Of a stretch of DNA of 64,000 nucleotides, positions 27,559-36,755 are shown piece after piece (the first letter of the stretch is position 1; each line of letters opens with the position of its first letter). Below the pieces are notes generated by a model. It ran no database searches and had not been told where the DNA came from. It was given only the letters and a program-made list of their open reading frames with translations. This DNA is from Bradyrhizobium symbiodeficiens (GTDB taxonomy: Bacteria > Pseudomonadota > Alphaproteobacteria > Rhizobiales > Xanthobacteraceae), in NCBI RefSeq assembly GCF_002266465.3, contig NZ_CP029427.2, forward strand, positions 1,242,501 through 1,306,500, read 5' to 3'. A program made the translations under genes and the position numbers.

Positions 27559-28695
27559 ATGACCGCCATCAAACCGTTCCGCGTCGCCATCAGCGACGAC
27601 ATCCTCGCCGACCTCAAGTCGCGTCTCGCCCGCACGCGCTGGCCGGAGGCTGAACTGGTCGACGACTGGAGCCAGGGCGCGCCGCTGAAATGGATCCAGG
27701 AAATCTGCACCTACTGGGCTGATGGCTACGACTGGCGTGCCCGCGAAGCAAAACTCAATCGCTTTGAGCAATTCACGACCGAGATCGACGGGCTCGACAT
27801 CCACTTCATCCATGCGCGCTCGAAGGAGCCGTCGGCGCTGCCGCTGATCATCACCCATGGCTGGCCTGGCTCGATCGTCGAATTCCAGAAGGTGATCTCG
27901 CCGCTGGTCGATCCAGCCGCGCATGGCGGCAACCCCGCCGATGCGTTTCACGTGATCTGTCCCTCTCTGCCGGGCTTCGGCTTCTCGGCCAAGCCCAGGA
28001 CCACTGGCTGGGGCGTCGACCGGATCGCTGCGGCCTGGGCGGAGCTGATGGAGCGGCTGGGTTACAAGCGCTACGGTGCGCAAGGCGGCGACTGGGGCTC
28101 GGCGGTGACGACATCGCTTGGCGCGCAGGACCCGGTCCATTGCGCCGGCATCCACATCACGCTCGCCTTCAACGCGGCGCCCAAGGTCGAGGGCGAGCCG
28201 ACGGCGGAGGAGAAGCGCGCGCTCGCCGGGCTCAAGCACTATGTCGACCTCGACTCCGGCTACTCCAAGCAGCAGTCGACGCGCCCGCAGACGCTCGGCT
28301 ATGGCTTGACGGATTCTCCGAGCGGGCAGGCGGCCTGGATCCTGGAAAAATTCTGGGCCTGGACCGATTGCGACGGCCACCCCGAGAACATCTTCACCCG
28401 GGACGAGCTGCTCGACAACGTCATGCTCTATTGGGCGACGGAGACGGCAACCTCCTCGGCGCGGCTCTACTGGGAAAGTTTTGGCAAGCGCCGCACCACG
28501 CCGAAGGTCAACGTGCCGACCGGTGTTGCCGTATTTCCCAAGGAGATCATCACGCCGGTGCGGCGCTGGATGGAGCCGAACTTCCCTGACATCACCCATT
28601 GGAGCGAGATGGAGAAGGGCGGCCATTTCGCCGCGTTCGAGCAGCCGGAGCTGTTCGTGCGCGATGTCAGGAAGTTCTTTGCGACGGTGCGGTGA
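27559..28695 (+). CDS. Epoxide hydrolase (alpha/beta hydrolase with EHN domain)
   Basis: A 378-residue epoxide hydrolase. The N-terminal EHN domain (about 1-110) includes RTRWPEAELVDDWSQGAPL. Then come HGWPGS (oxyanion), the nucleophile Asp178 in QGGDWGSAV, the EH-typical Trp/Tyr-rich lid, and His356 in KGGHFAAFEQPE. It opens epoxides with water through an ester intermediate. Ribosome site GGGGAGGCACG decides the start. An acyl-CoA synthetase gene follows 120 bases downstream beyond a repeat, perhaps as part of a fatty-acid or xenobiotic route. Confidence 0.92.
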   Translation: MTAIKPFRVAISDDILADLKSRLARTRWPEAELVDDWSQGAPLKWIQEICTYWADGYDWRAREAKLNRFEQFTTEIDGLDIHFIHARSKEPSALPLIITHGWPGSIVEFQKVISPLVDPAAHGGNPADAFHVICPSLPGFGFSAKPRTTGWGVDRIAAAWAELMERLGYKRYGAQGGDWGSAVTTSLGAQDPVHCAGIHITLAFNAAPKVEGEPTAEEKRALAGLKHYVDLDSGYSKQQSTRPQTLGYGLTDSPSGQAAWILEKFWAWTDCDGHPENIFTRDELLDNVMLYWATETATSSARLYWESFGKRRTTPKVNVPTGVAVFPKEIITPVRRWMEPNFPDITHWSEMEKGGHFAAFEQPELFVRDVRKFFATVR

Positions 28696-28707
28696 GACGC
28701 ATTCTCC

Positions 28708-28794
28708 GTCATGCCCGGGCTTGTCCCGGGCATCCACGCCCTTAAACTCAGGCCAAACAAGAACGTGGATGGCCGGAACAAGTCCGGCCATGAC
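28708..28794. repeat. Inverted-repeat element (GTCATGCCCGGGC family), second copy
   Basis: Ends GTCATGCCCGGGCTTG and GTCCGGCCATGAC with an internal GCATCCACG / CGTGGATGG pair, as at 9782-9872. It separates the epoxide hydrolase and acyl-CoA synthetase genes. Confidence 0.85.
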
Positions 28795-28818
28795 GTCGAG
28801 ACCGTGGAAACGCCTGCC

Positions 28819-30429
28819 ATGCTGACCGAAGCCGCAACCTACGACGAGCTCTATCGCAATTTCCGCTGGGACATCCCGGCGCGGTTCAACATGGCGGAGG
28901 CGTGCTGCGACCGGCATGCCGACGGCACCGGCCGGCTCGCGCTGGTCTATGTCGACGAGAACGGTGCAACCAGCCGCACCTCCTTCGACGAGGTCGCCGA
29001 AGCTTCGCAGCGCTTTGCCAATGTGCTGAAGACGGACGGGCTTGTCCGTGGCGACCGCGTCGCGGTGTTCCTGTCGCAATCGCTGGAATTGCCGGTTGCG
29101 CATATGGCGGCGTTCCGCTCCGGCCTGATCTCGATCCCGCTGTTCGCATTGTTCGGCGAGGACGCGCTGGAATTCCGCCTGTCGAACTCGCAAGCCAAAG
29201 CCATCGTTACCGACGAGGGTGGTTGGGAGAAGCTGTCCAGGATCCGCGATCGCCTGCCGGAGCTGAAGACGATCTACGTCGTCGGCGGGCGCGCGCGTTC
29301 GGGCACGACATCGTTCTGGGATGCGGTGAAGGCCGCTTCGCCCGATTTCGCGCGCGTGGACACCTCATGCGATGATCCCGCGCTGATCATCTACACCTCG
29401 GGCACGACAGGGAATCCAAAAGGCGCGCTGCATGCGCACCGCGTCGTGCTCGGCCATCTGCCCAATGTCGAGATGTGCCACAACTTCTTACCCAGGCCCG
29501 GCGATCTCATGTGGACGCCGGCGGACTGGGCCTGGATCGGCGGCCTCGTCAACGGCCTGCTCGCATTCTGGTATCACGGCATTCCTCTTGTTGGTCATCG
29601 CGCGCGAAAATTCGAGCCGCAGGCGGCGATGCAGATGATGGCCGACCTCGGCGTGCGCAACGTCTTCCTGCCGCCGACCGCGCTGAAGCTGATGCGGCAG
29701 GCCGGCGTGACGCATCCGGGCGTCAAGCTGCGCAGCATCTTCACCGGCGGTGAATCGCTCGGCGGCGAGCTGCTCGGCTGGGTGCGCGAGACCTTCGGCA
29801 TCGACGCGCATGAGGTGTTCGGCCAGACCGAGTGCAACCTCGTGATCGGCAGCAACTCCAATTTGTTTCCGATCCGCCCGGGATCGATGGGCAAGGCGAC
29901 GCCGGGCTTCGACGTCCGCATCGTCAACGACAAGGGCGAGGAATTGCCGCGCGGCCAGCGCGGCATCATCGGCGTGCGCCAGCCATGCCCCGTCACCATG
30001 CTGGAATACTGGCGCAATCCGGAGGCGACGGCGAAGAAATATGCCGGCGAATTCCTGCTGACCGGCGATCTCGGCGTGCAGGACGAGGACGGCTATTTCT
30101 GGTATGTCAGCCGCGAGGACGACGTCATCACCACGGCCGGCTATCGCGTCGGTCCCTCCGAGATCGAGCATACGCTGATGAAACATCCCTCGGTGGCGAT
30201 GGCCGCGGTGGTCGGCATCCCCGATCCGATCCGCACCGAATCGATCAAGGCCTGGATCGTGCTGCGTTCGGGCTTTAGCGGCACCGACGCGCTGGCGCGC
30301 GAGATCCAGGAGTTCGTCAAGGTGCAGCTCGCCGCGCATGAATATCCGCGCTTCGTCGAATTCGCCGAGACTCTGCCGATGACGGCGACCGGCAAGGTGC
30401 TGCGGCGCGAGCTGCGGGCGAAGGGCTAG
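28819..30429 (+). CDS. AMP-dependent acyl-CoA synthetase
   Basis: A 536-residue adenylate-forming enzyme that activates a carboxylic acid as acyl-AMP and then acyl-CoA. The P-loop-like motif is IIYTSGTTGNPKGAL at about 190-205, A5 is VFGQTECN, A7 is LLTGDLG and A8 is SREDDVITTAGYRVGPSEIE; the catalytic Lys is in TATGKVLRRELR. It resembles the acetyl/medium-chain group. I start it at MLTEAATYDE because the upstream frame is a repeat. The marR gene follows 9 bases later and presumably regulates this unit. Confidence 0.92.
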   Translation: MLTEAATYDELYRNFRWDIPARFNMAEACCDRHADGTGRLALVYVDENGATSRTSFDEVAEASQRFANVLKTDGLVRGDRVAVFLSQSLELPVAHMAAFRSGLISIPLFALFGEDALEFRLSNSQAKAIVTDEGGWEKLSRIRDRLPELKTIYVVGGRARSGTTSFWDAVKAASPDFARVDTSCDDPALIIYTSGTTGNPKGALHAHRVVLGHLPNVEMCHNFLPRPGDLMWTPADWAWIGGLVNGLLAFWYHGIPLVGHRARKFEPQAAMQMMADLGVRNVFLPPTALKLMRQAGVTHPGVKLRSIFTGGESLGGELLGWVRETFGIDAHEVFGQTECNLVIGSNSNLFPIRPGSMGKATPGFDVRIVNDKGEELPRGQRGIIGVRQPCPVTMLEYWRNPEATAKKYAGEFLLTGDLGVQDEDGYFWYVSREDDVITTAGYRVGPSEIEHTLMKHPSVAMAAVVGIPDPIRTESIKAWIVLRSGFSGTDALAREIQEFVKVQLAAHEYPRFVEFAETLPMTATGKVLRRELRAKG

Positions 30430-30438
30430 CTTCCGACA

Positions 30439-30906
30439 ATGGCAAAAACGTCTCCAGCCGCGGGACTCCACCGCGCCTCGCTCGACAAGCTGCACGATCT
30501 CGATGCGGCGCTCGAGCTGATGTATTACGGCTGGCGCGGCATGACGCTGGAGGCCGATGAATACCTCGCGAAGCAGGGCCTGTCGCGTCCGCATCATCGT
30601 ATCCTCTACGTGGTGGCGCGCCGGCCCGATATCGCGATCGGTTCGCTGCTCGAGGTCCTCGGCATTTCCAAGCAGGCCCTGAGCCGGCCGCTTAATCTGC
30701 TGGTGGAGCGCAAGCTCGTGACGTCGAAGCGCTCGCCCGCGCAGCATCGCTCCAAGCTGCTGCGTCTGACGGCGGCCGGGCAGCGCATCGAGCAGCGCGC
30801 ATCCGACCATGAGCGCAACGTCATGCGTCAGGCGTTCGATCGCGTCGGCGCATCCGGGGCGGCGGCATGGATGGCCGTCATGGCAGCAATCGCCGACCAA
30901 AATTGA
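30439..30906 (+). CDS. MarR family transcriptional regulator
   Basis: A 155-residue MarR-type winged-helix protein. The DNA-binding part includes HHRILYVVARRPDIAIG and SKQALSRPLNLLVERKLV, with a wing at KRSPAQHRSKLLRLT. It starts 9 bases after the acyl-CoA synthetase gene, so it likely senses an acid or acyl-CoA and controls that unit. A 15-bp palindrome follows its stop codon and could be its operator for the next genes. Confidence 0.9.
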   Translation: MAKTSPAAGLHRASLDKLHDLDAALELMYYGWRGMTLEADEYLAKQGLSRPHHRILYVVARRPDIAIGSLLEVLGISKQALSRPLNLLVERKLVTSKRSPAQHRSKLLRLTAAGQRIEQRASDHERNVMRQAFDRVGASGAAAWMAVMAAIADQN

Positions 30907-30916
30907 CGAATCTCAA

Positions 30917-30931
30917 GTCAACATAGTTGAC
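30917..30931. promoter_or_regulatory. Palindrome GTCAAC-ATA-GTTGAC after marR
   Basis: A 15-bp palindrome with 6-base arms and a 3-base centre lies 10 bases after the MarR stop and 55 bases before the next start codon. It fits a small-dimer operator, probably MarR's own. Confidence 0.45.
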
Positions 30932-30985
30932 ATGACGGGCTGGCTTTGCCATTTTCCCCGGCGACAAGCGTGGAGAGGCCGCGTC

Positions 30986-31354
30986 ATGAGTGGACAGGCA
31001 ATGAATCGGGCGGCGGCCGGACCCTTCGTCGCGGCCTGGTGCGCGAGCTGGTGCAAGGTCGACATCGACGCCGTCGTCGCCCACCTTGCCGACGATGCGC
31101 AGATGCGTAGTCCCCTGGCGCTGACGCTCACCGGCTCGCCGGTCGTGAGCGGTGCCGGGAACATCCGCGCCTACTGGCAGAAGGCCTACGGCCACATCGA
31201 AAGCGCGGACCTGAAGATATTGAGCTGGAGCTGGGACGACACCATTGCGCGCCTGACGGTGTGGTGGCAGCTGGGCGACACCCGCGCCAGCGAGTTCATG
31301 GATTTCGACGAAACGGGGCGCGTCGCGCGCAGTGAAGCCTTCTACGGAAAATAG
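30986..31354 (+). CDS. SnoaL/NTF2-like protein
   Basis: A 122-residue NTF2-like fold. It starts MSGQAMNRAAAGPFVAAW and includes VDIDAVVAHLADDAQMRSP, typical of SnoaL-like polyketide-cyclase and nuclear-transport-factor relatives. The conserved cone-shaped pocket residues are present but no catalytic set is certain. It starts 79 bases after marR and is followed 2 bases later by a membrane-protein gene, so it probably leads a two-gene unit. Function unknown. Confidence 0.82.
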   Translation: MSGQAMNRAAAGPFVAAWCASWCKVDIDAVVAHLADDAQMRSPLALTLTGSPVVSGAGNIRAYWQKAYGHIESADLKILSWSWDDTIARLTVWWQLGDTRASEFMDFDETGRVARSEAFYGK

Positions 31355-31356
31355 CC

Positions 31357-31800
31357 ATGCGCCTGTCGGATATCGTCCTGCTCCTCAACGCGCTGTGGTT
31401 CGGCGGCGCCTTCGTCCAGTTCAGCATTGCGCAAGCCAACACGCTGAAGATCCTGCTGCCGCGGGAAGAGCGCAGCAATCCGATCGCGCCGACCCTGGCG
31501 GCGAGCGTGGCGTTCCTGGGCGGGATGAACCTGCCGATCGGGCTGTTGTCGTTCTACCTTCTGGCCGCGCGTCCGCTCTTCTTCCAGCCGGTCGAGGCGC
31601 AGCTCGCGCTGTTCCTGTTCTTCTCCGCCTGCCATTTCAGCCAGTTCGCCTATAATCTTCCGGTGCTGATGCGTGGCGGACGCGTTGGCGTCGCTTACTG
31701 GCCGGTGCTGAAGGGCCCGATGCTCAGGATCTTCGTCATCGACGCGGGACTGTTCGCGGCCAATCTCGCGGTGGCGCTCCGTCTCGCGATGGCGTCCTGA
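31357..31800 (+). CDS. Four-helix membrane protein
   Basis: A 147-residue integral membrane protein with about four hydrophobic segments: LSDIVLLLNALWFGGAFVQF, LAASVAFLGGMNLPIGLLSF, LALFLFFSACHFSQFAYN and IFVIDAGLFAANLAVALRLA. Short loops face both sides. It starts 2 bases after the NTF2-like gene, implying translational coupling. I recognise no named family. Confidence 0.75.
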   Translation: MRLSDIVLLLNALWFGGAFVQFSIAQANTLKILLPREERSNPIAPTLAASVAFLGGMNLPIGLLSFYLLAARPLFFQPVEAQLALFLFFSACHFSQFAYNLPVLMRGGRVGVAYWPVLKGPMLRIFVIDAGLFAANLAVALRLAMAS

Positions 31801-31877
31801 AAAGGAGCGAATGCTGCTGAATTGAATTCGGCGCTGGCCGCGAACCCGGATCACCTCTCCCCGCTGGGAAAGGCGAA

Positions 31878-34106
31878 TTATCGCGACGGCTCCGAGAGCG
31901 CGGCCCTCAGCATCGCGGCAAGCTCCTGACGCTTGAACGGCTTGGTCAGAATGCGGGCGTTGATTCCGTCCGGCGTCTTGACGGGATCCTGGCTGTAGCC
32001 GGAGGTGAAGAGCACCTTGAGATCAGGCCGAAGCTCGGCTGCCTGCCTCGCCAGCTCCGGCCCGAACATGCCGCCGGGCATCACGACGTCGGTGAAAAGC
32101 AATTGGATGTCGTCGGGCTGGCGCAACACTTCCAGCGCTGCGGGTCCGTTCGACGTCGCGATGACCCGGTAGCCCAGCGTTCTGAGCTCGTTCTCGACAT
32201 AAGCTCGCACCATGTCGTCGTCTTCGACGAGCAGGACGGTCTCGTGTCCCGCGTGCGTGATGGTCGCCTGCGCGGGGCGCAGGTCCTCGCTTGGCGGTGT
32301 TGCGAGACGGGGAAAGAACAGCCTGATGGTACTGCCTCGTCCCGGTTCGGACTGCATCTGCACGAGTCCGCCGGATTGTTGCACGAATCCGTAGACCATG
32401 CTCAGGCCGAGGCCGGTGCCCTTGCCGACCTCTTTGGTGGTGAAGAACGGCTCGAACGCGCGCCCCAACACTTCGCTGCTCATCCCGGCCCCGGTATCCT
32501 TCACAGCCAGCATGACGTAGTCGCCCGGCCGTGGCTCGCCGTTGACGTCGAGATCGGACTCGCCGAGCGATGCGTTGCACACCTCGACTGCCAGCTTGCC
32601 GCCGTCGGGCATCGCATCGCGCGCGTTGAGCACGAGGTTGAGCACGGCGGTCGCCAATTGGCCGGGATCGACGCTGGCGAGCCATAGATCGGGCGCGAAG
32701 GTGAAGCTGGACTCGATGTGCTCGCCCAGGGTCCGGCGCAGCAGCTGCTTCATGCCGGTGACCTGCTCGGCGATGTCGATCTCTCGCGGCCGCAGGGGCT
32801 GCTTGCGCGCGAAGGCGAGCAGGCTCCGGGTCAGATCGGAACCGCGCTCGGCCGCGGTCGCGATATCGCTGGCGATCCGGTGCAATTCCTTGTTGCCCGC
32901 AAGCCTGTCGGCAAGATGCTCCGAGTTGCCGAGAATGACGGTCAGGAGATTATTGAAATCATGCGCCACGCCGCCTGTGAGCTGGCCCATGGCTTCCATC
33001 TTCTGGGACTGGCTGAGCTTGTGGCTGAGATCCGCGATGGCGGCGCGCTGCTGTTCGAGCGATTCGGCGGTGCTGTTGAGCAGGGTCATCAACCCACCGA
33101 GCTCGCCGCCCGGATGGGGCTCCGGAATGCGCGCGCTGAGATCGCCGCGCCCGAGCCTCTTCGCCATGGTGGCGAGCCGCCCGACCTGGCGGCCGATGCT
33201 CACGGTCGTGAGAATCCACAGGCCGGCGAGCAGCAGCAGCGAGGCCACCGCGAGAATCGCCACGTCCTCGTACAGCCGGCGGTTCGCCGCCGCGACCAGC
33301 CCGTCCTTGGAGCGTCCGACCAGGATGTAGAGGCCGGCCTTGCGGATCGAGGGCGAGCGGGCAACGCCCCAGATCTGCGTGCGGCCCTCGCGGTCGGTGA
33401 CCTCCCGAAATGGCTCGCCATCGGGCGCTGTCGCAAAGCGGAACAGGTCGGAGCCGGCAATCGACCCGCCGACGGGTTCGCTCCAGCCGCCGCTTTTGGG
33501 GGCGGCCAGGACCGTACCCTTGGCGTCGACGAGCAGGATGTCCTTCTCGGCGAGCAGCCGCTTGTCGTGAAACTCCACGAATTTGTTCAGGTTGAAGGAC
33601 GCGAGCAGCACCAGCTTTAGCGCGCCCGCCTCCGATCGCACGGGGTAGGCGATCTGGAGCACCGACAGTCCGGTGAGACGGCCGAACACCGGCTCCACCG
33701 CGACGACGCCCGTAAGCTCCTTGACCTGTTTGAAATAGCCGCGGTCGTTCAGGTCGAGCGTGCGGTTGGTTCGCAGCGAGTCACAGAACAGGCTGCCGTC
33801 GGGATCGATGGTCAGGATACCCGTGAACTGCGGATATTCTTCGCGGACATCGGACAGAAACGCCGAGCACGCCGCCTTGTCGCGCGTGTCGAGGTCGCGG
33901 GCACGGGCGAGCCCATAATGAAGCTGGGCGGTGCCTTGGATCTTCTCGTCGAGATCGGCGGCGATGTCGTCGGCGGATGCGGCCAGATTGGCCAGCGCCG
34001 CGTCGATCTCGCTGGCCCGATTCTGCACGAAGCGCAGCCCGACCAGGATCGCCGGCACGAGCATGGCTGCGATGACGAGGATCAGTAACCGGGTACGCAG
34101 GCTCAT
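31878..34106 (-). CDS. Hybrid sensor histidine kinase / response regulator
   Basis: A 742-residue membrane sensor. A transmembrane helix (about 7-25), a large periplasmic sensor of the double-Cache type (about 30-275) and a second helix (AILAVASLLLLAGLWIL) are followed by HAMP. The HisKA domain has the autophosphorylated His382 in GGVAHDFNN, the ATPase domain has NLVLNARDAM, DTGAGM and GTGLGLSMVYG, and the C-terminal receiver has Asp673 in LLFTDVVMP and Lys in ILTKPF. The receiver probably accepts the phosphoryl group in cis and may pass it on. No dedicated response regulator adjoins it. The ligand is unknown; double-Cache domains often bind organic acids or amines. Confidence 0.93.
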   Translation of the reverse strand: MSLRTRLLILVIAAMLVPAILVGLRFVQNRASEIDAALANLAASADDIAADLDEKIQGTAQLHYGLARARDLDTRDKAACSAFLSDVREEYPQFTGILTIDPDGSLFCDSLRTNRTLDLNDRGYFKQVKELTGVVAVEPVFGRLTGLSVLQIAYPVRSEAGALKLVLLASFNLNKFVEFHDKRLLAEKDILLVDAKGTVLAAPKSGGWSEPVGGSIAGSDLFRFATAPDGEPFREVTDREGRTQIWGVARSPSIRKAGLYILVGRSKDGLVAAANRRLYEDVAILAVASLLLLAGLWILTTVSIGRQVGRLATMAKRLGRGDLSARIPEPHPGGELGGLMTLLNSTAESLEQQRAAIADLSHKLSQSQKMEAMGQLTGGVAHDFNNLLTVILGNSEHLADRLAGNKELHRIASDIATAAERGSDLTRSLLAFARKQPLRPREIDIAEQVTGMKQLLRRTLGEHIESSFTFAPDLWLASVDPGQLATAVLNLVLNARDAMPDGGKLAVEVCNASLGESDLDVNGEPRPGDYVMLAVKDTGAGMSSEVLGRAFEPFFTTKEVGKGTGLGLSMVYGFVQQSGGLVQMQSEPGRGSTIRLFFPRLATPPSEDLRPAQATITHAGHETVLLVEDDDMVRAYVENELRTLGYRVIATSNGPAALEVLRQPDDIQLLFTDVVMPGGMFGPELARQAAELRPDLKVLFTSGYSQDPVKTPDGINARILTKPFKRQELAAMLRAALSEPSR

Positions 34107-34347
34107 CGGTGGGGCGGTCCGCTCTCAGGCGTATCTGCTCGGAGGTACAATTTGCGGCACGATCGTCTGCCCAGTCCATAGCCATTGGCGGGAAAATGCA
34201 CCAAGGGTCAAGGATTTCGCACCGCGAGCATTGTCGCCTCGCCTCTGACTCTTCGCTCCTGCCGGCATCAAGTTGCGCCGGCGCGCGGCGGCGCTAATAT
34301 CGCGCATGCGCGCGGCGAAAGATCGCGCCGACGTGTGGAGGAAGCTG

Positions 34348-35121
34348 ATGTCCATCTCGGGCAAGGTCGATCCGGTGGTGCGTCCAGTCGCGGCGACCGA
34401 CATCGCCGAGGCGCTGGTCGAGGGCCTGCGCGATTTCCAGGCGCTGCCGTTCTACGGTCTCTGCTTCGGCGGGCTCTACGCCGCCGGCGGCATCGCCATC
34501 ATGTTGTGCTTCACGGCCTTCGGCATGGTCTATCTCGTCTATCCCCTGGCGGCAGGTTTCGCTTTGATCGGACCGTTCGTGGCGATCGGTCTCTACGAGA
34601 TCAGCCGCCGCCGCGAGCGCGGCGAGCCGGTCTCCTTCGGCGCGATCTGGTCCGCCGTGCGCTCGCGCAGCGAGATCGGCTGGATGGCGTTCGTTACGTT
34701 ATTCTTGTTCGTGGTCTGGATGTACCAGGTGCGGCTCCTGATCGCGCTGCTGCTCGGTCTGCACGCCTCGTTCTCCAGCCTTCAGGAATTCATGACCGTA
34801 GTGCTGACCACGAATGAAGGCCTGCTGTTCCTCGGCATCGGCAATGCTGTCGGTGCGGTGCTGTCGCTGATCCTGTTCTCGCTGACCGTGGTGTCATTTC
34901 CGCTGCTGCTCGACCGCGAGGTCGATTTCGTCACGGCGATGGTGACGAGCGTGCGCGCGGTGGTGACGAGTCCGTTGCCGATGATCACGTGGGCCGCCGT
35001 GATCGTGATGCTGCTGATCGTCTCGGCGCTGCCCTACTTTCTCGGGCTGATTGTGACGCTGCCGGTGCTCGGGCATGCGACATGGCATCTCTATCGGCGG
35101 CTGGTGGCGCCGGTGGCGTGA
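34348..35121 (+). CDS. DUF2189 integral membrane protein
   Basis: A 257-residue protein of the DUF2189 family with about six transmembrane helices. Typical motifs are VRPVAATDIAEALVEGLRDFQ near the start, the helix FGGLYAAGGIAIMLCFTAF, and SRRRERGEPVSFGAIW in the cytoplasmic loop. Function is not established. The start is fixed by GGAGGAAGCTG before ATG, downstream of several in-frame codons. It is divergent from the hybrid kinase across about 240 bases. Confidence 0.85.
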   Translation: MSISGKVDPVVRPVAATDIAEALVEGLRDFQALPFYGLCFGGLYAAGGIAIMLCFTAFGMVYLVYPLAAGFALIGPFVAIGLYEISRRRERGEPVSFGAIWSAVRSRSEIGWMAFVTLFLFVVWMYQVRLLIALLLGLHASFSSLQEFMTVVLTTNEGLLFLGIGNAVGAVLSLILFSLTVVSFPLLLDREVDFVTAMVTSVRAVVTSPLPMITWAAVIVMLLIVSALPYFLGLIVTLPVLGHATWHLYRRLVAPVA

Positions 35122-35149
35122 GAGAGGAGGCTGATGTCGCGGCGGCGCG

Positions 35150-35341
35150 CTATTGGCCCGCTGCCAGGCGACGAGTGCCGGAGGAGGTCAGTTCGAGTTC
35201 GCCAAGCCGCCTGATCACATAGCCCAGGTTGATCAGGCGCTCGCCGTGCGCCTGCGGAATGTCGCCTTGCGCCTCGCCCTTGCCGATTTCGGTTAGCGAC
35301 GCAAATTCGTCGGCGCTGAGCGCGGCGGTGCTGTCCGTCAT
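35150..35341 (-). CDS. Small protein coupled to the transglutaminase-like gene
   Basis: A 63-residue polar protein, MTDSTAALSADEFASLTEIG, with GYVIRRLGELELTSSGTRRL near the end. The second part resembles the winged end of a small DNA-binding domain, but it is too short to be sure. Its ATG overlaps the stop of the upstream gene by 1 base (TGATG), so it is translationally coupled to the transglutaminase-like protein and may be a partner or a regulator. Confidence 0.65.
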   Translation of the reverse strand: MTDSTAALSADEFASLTEIGKGEAQGDIPQAHGERLINLGYVIRRLGELELTSSGTRRLAAGQ

Positions 35342-36147
35342 CAGGCGACCTCGTCGGTCCATACCTTGAAACTGAGCAGTTTATTCGGACCGAAGGTTTG
35401 GGTGATGGGGACGTCGGAGGCATCGCGTCCCTGCGCGATCAGCACCCGGCCGATCCGCGGCGTGTTGTTGCGCGGATCGAACATGTGCCAGCTTCCGCCG
35501 AGATAGGCCTCGAACCAGCCGGCGAAATCTCCCGCAGCCCAGGGCTTCGGCGTGCCGATGTCGCTGAGGTAGCCGGTGCAATAACGCGCCGGGATGTTCA
35601 TGCAGCGGCAGAATGTGATGGCGAGATGGGCGTAGTCGCGGCACACGCCCTTGCCTTCGTCGTAAGCCTCACGGGCCGTCTTTGTGGCGCGCGCATGCTC
35701 ATAACCGAACGTGATGTGGCGATGAACGAAATCGCAGATGGCCTGAACCCGCTTCCAGCCGGGCGGCGTCCGCTCGAACAATTTCCATGCGATATCCGTC
35801 AGGCGATCGGTCTCGCAGTAGCGACTGCCGAGCAGATAGACGAGCGTGTCGGCCGGCAGCGCTTCGACGGCGTGCTGAAACGCGTTCGGAAACACCGGGT
35901 CGGGCAGGCCGCTGTCGCGAACGATGCCATCGCCGGAAAGGCGGAAGGCGCCGGCCGGCGCCACGAGGCGACTGCACCAATTGCCGAAGAGGTCGCGATA
36001 GGGATTGATGGCCACGGAGGGGCTGGTGGTCAGCAGATCGGGCACGATCACGTCGGAGGCGCGCGTGAAGTGCGTGCCCAGCACCATGATCATGGGCGTC
36101 GGCTGCGGGAACTCGTACAGCATCTCGAACCCGACGCGGAGCTTCAT
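35341..36147 (-). CDS. Transglutaminase-like protein, His of the triad not in usual place
   Basis: A 268-residue protein with a transglutaminase fold in its second half. The Cys motif is GKGVCRDYAHLAITFCR. The N-terminal half (about 1-100) is a beta-rich domain found in bacterial transglutaminase-like proteins. The usual GHAW-type motif with the catalytic His is replaced by GDFAGWFEAYLGGSWHMFDPR, with His only in SWHMFD. It may therefore be a non-standard or inactive enzyme, or use that later His. There is no signal peptide. It overlaps the next small gene by 1 base. Confidence 0.85.
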   Translation of the reverse strand: MKLRVGFEMLYEFPQPTPMIMVLGTHFTRASDVIVPDLLTTSPSVAINPYRDLFGNWCSRLVAPAGAFRLSGDGIVRDSGLPDPVFPNAFQHAVEALPADTLVYLLGSRYCETDRLTDIAWKLFERTPPGWKRVQAICDFVHRHITFGYEHARATKTAREAYDEGKGVCRDYAHLAITFCRCMNIPARYCTGYLSDIGTPKPWAAGDFAGWFEAYLGGSWHMFDPRNNTPRIGRVLIAQGRDASDVPITQTFGPNKLLSFKVWTDEVA

Positions 36148-36545
36148 GCGTACGACTTTCCCCTGGCTGAGTTCTCAAGATGGCTACGAAGCGGTCGAAC
36201 ACAAGGCTTCGACTGCCTTATTCGATCGAGAGCGGCATTTGGCGCTTCAAAAGCGCGGCGCGAACGAGAAAACGATAGCTAATTGCTGCGATTGCGCGCA
36301 CGGTGCGTCGATGTCGGAAAGAGCGGTCGTCTCCGCGCACATGTGGCGCCACGACGCTGCACGCGCGAGGCGCAACGGCTCATTCCTCGCACCTGCGGAG
36401 CCGATTGGTCACGCCGTCGTAACGCGATCGTCGCCTGTATTGCCCGTTCCCACGAGTAAGTTGGATGCGGCGTGGCTCATCCACGGCTGCGTGACAGATT
36501 CCCCATTCGTTCGATATGAAATCGAACGTCAACCGAAAGCACCCG
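36148..36545. other. Gene-free stretch between transglutaminase-like gene and a small ORF
   Basis: About 400 bases with no frame that looks coding. It lies between divergently oriented genes and should hold their promoters. Composition is less GC-rich than the flanks, and I see no repeat family member. Confidence 0.4.
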
Positions 36546-36737
36546 ATGCAAACTCAACCGATACAAGCTCTCTCGCCACGGCAGGTCAAGACAGACGAAG
36601 CACTTCGGCTTGGCGTGGAGTCGGGCTGGTATGCGATCAAGGTCAGCGGGACCTTTGTCTCGGGCCCGCACGATTCGGAAGGGGATTGCCGTCGCAAGAT
36701 CGACGAGATTCAGCCACCGGTGAAGAAGAAGCGGTGA
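36546..36737 (+). CDS. Small hypothetical protein (63 aa)
   Basis: The frame begins MQTQPIQALSPRQVKTDEAL, has LGVESGWYAIKVSGTFVSG and DSEGDCRRKIDEI, and ends in a basic KKKR tail. The Gly/Trp/Tyr-rich centre suggests a small beta domain. It ends 18 bases before the stop of the convergent SRPBCC gene. Short proteins of this type occur in Bradyrhizobium; function unknown. Confidence 0.5.
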   Translation: MQTQPIQALSPRQVKTDEALRLGVESGWYAIKVSGTFVSGPHDSEGDCRRKIDEIQPPVKKKR

Positions 36738-36755
36738 GGGCGCAGATTCCGGACG

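Noticed and set aside
27436..29193. Open frame of 585 codons on the minus strand
   Set aside because: It runs antisense across the epoxide hydrolase gene, a repeat and the start of the acyl-CoA synthetase gene. Both plus-strand genes have clear family motifs.
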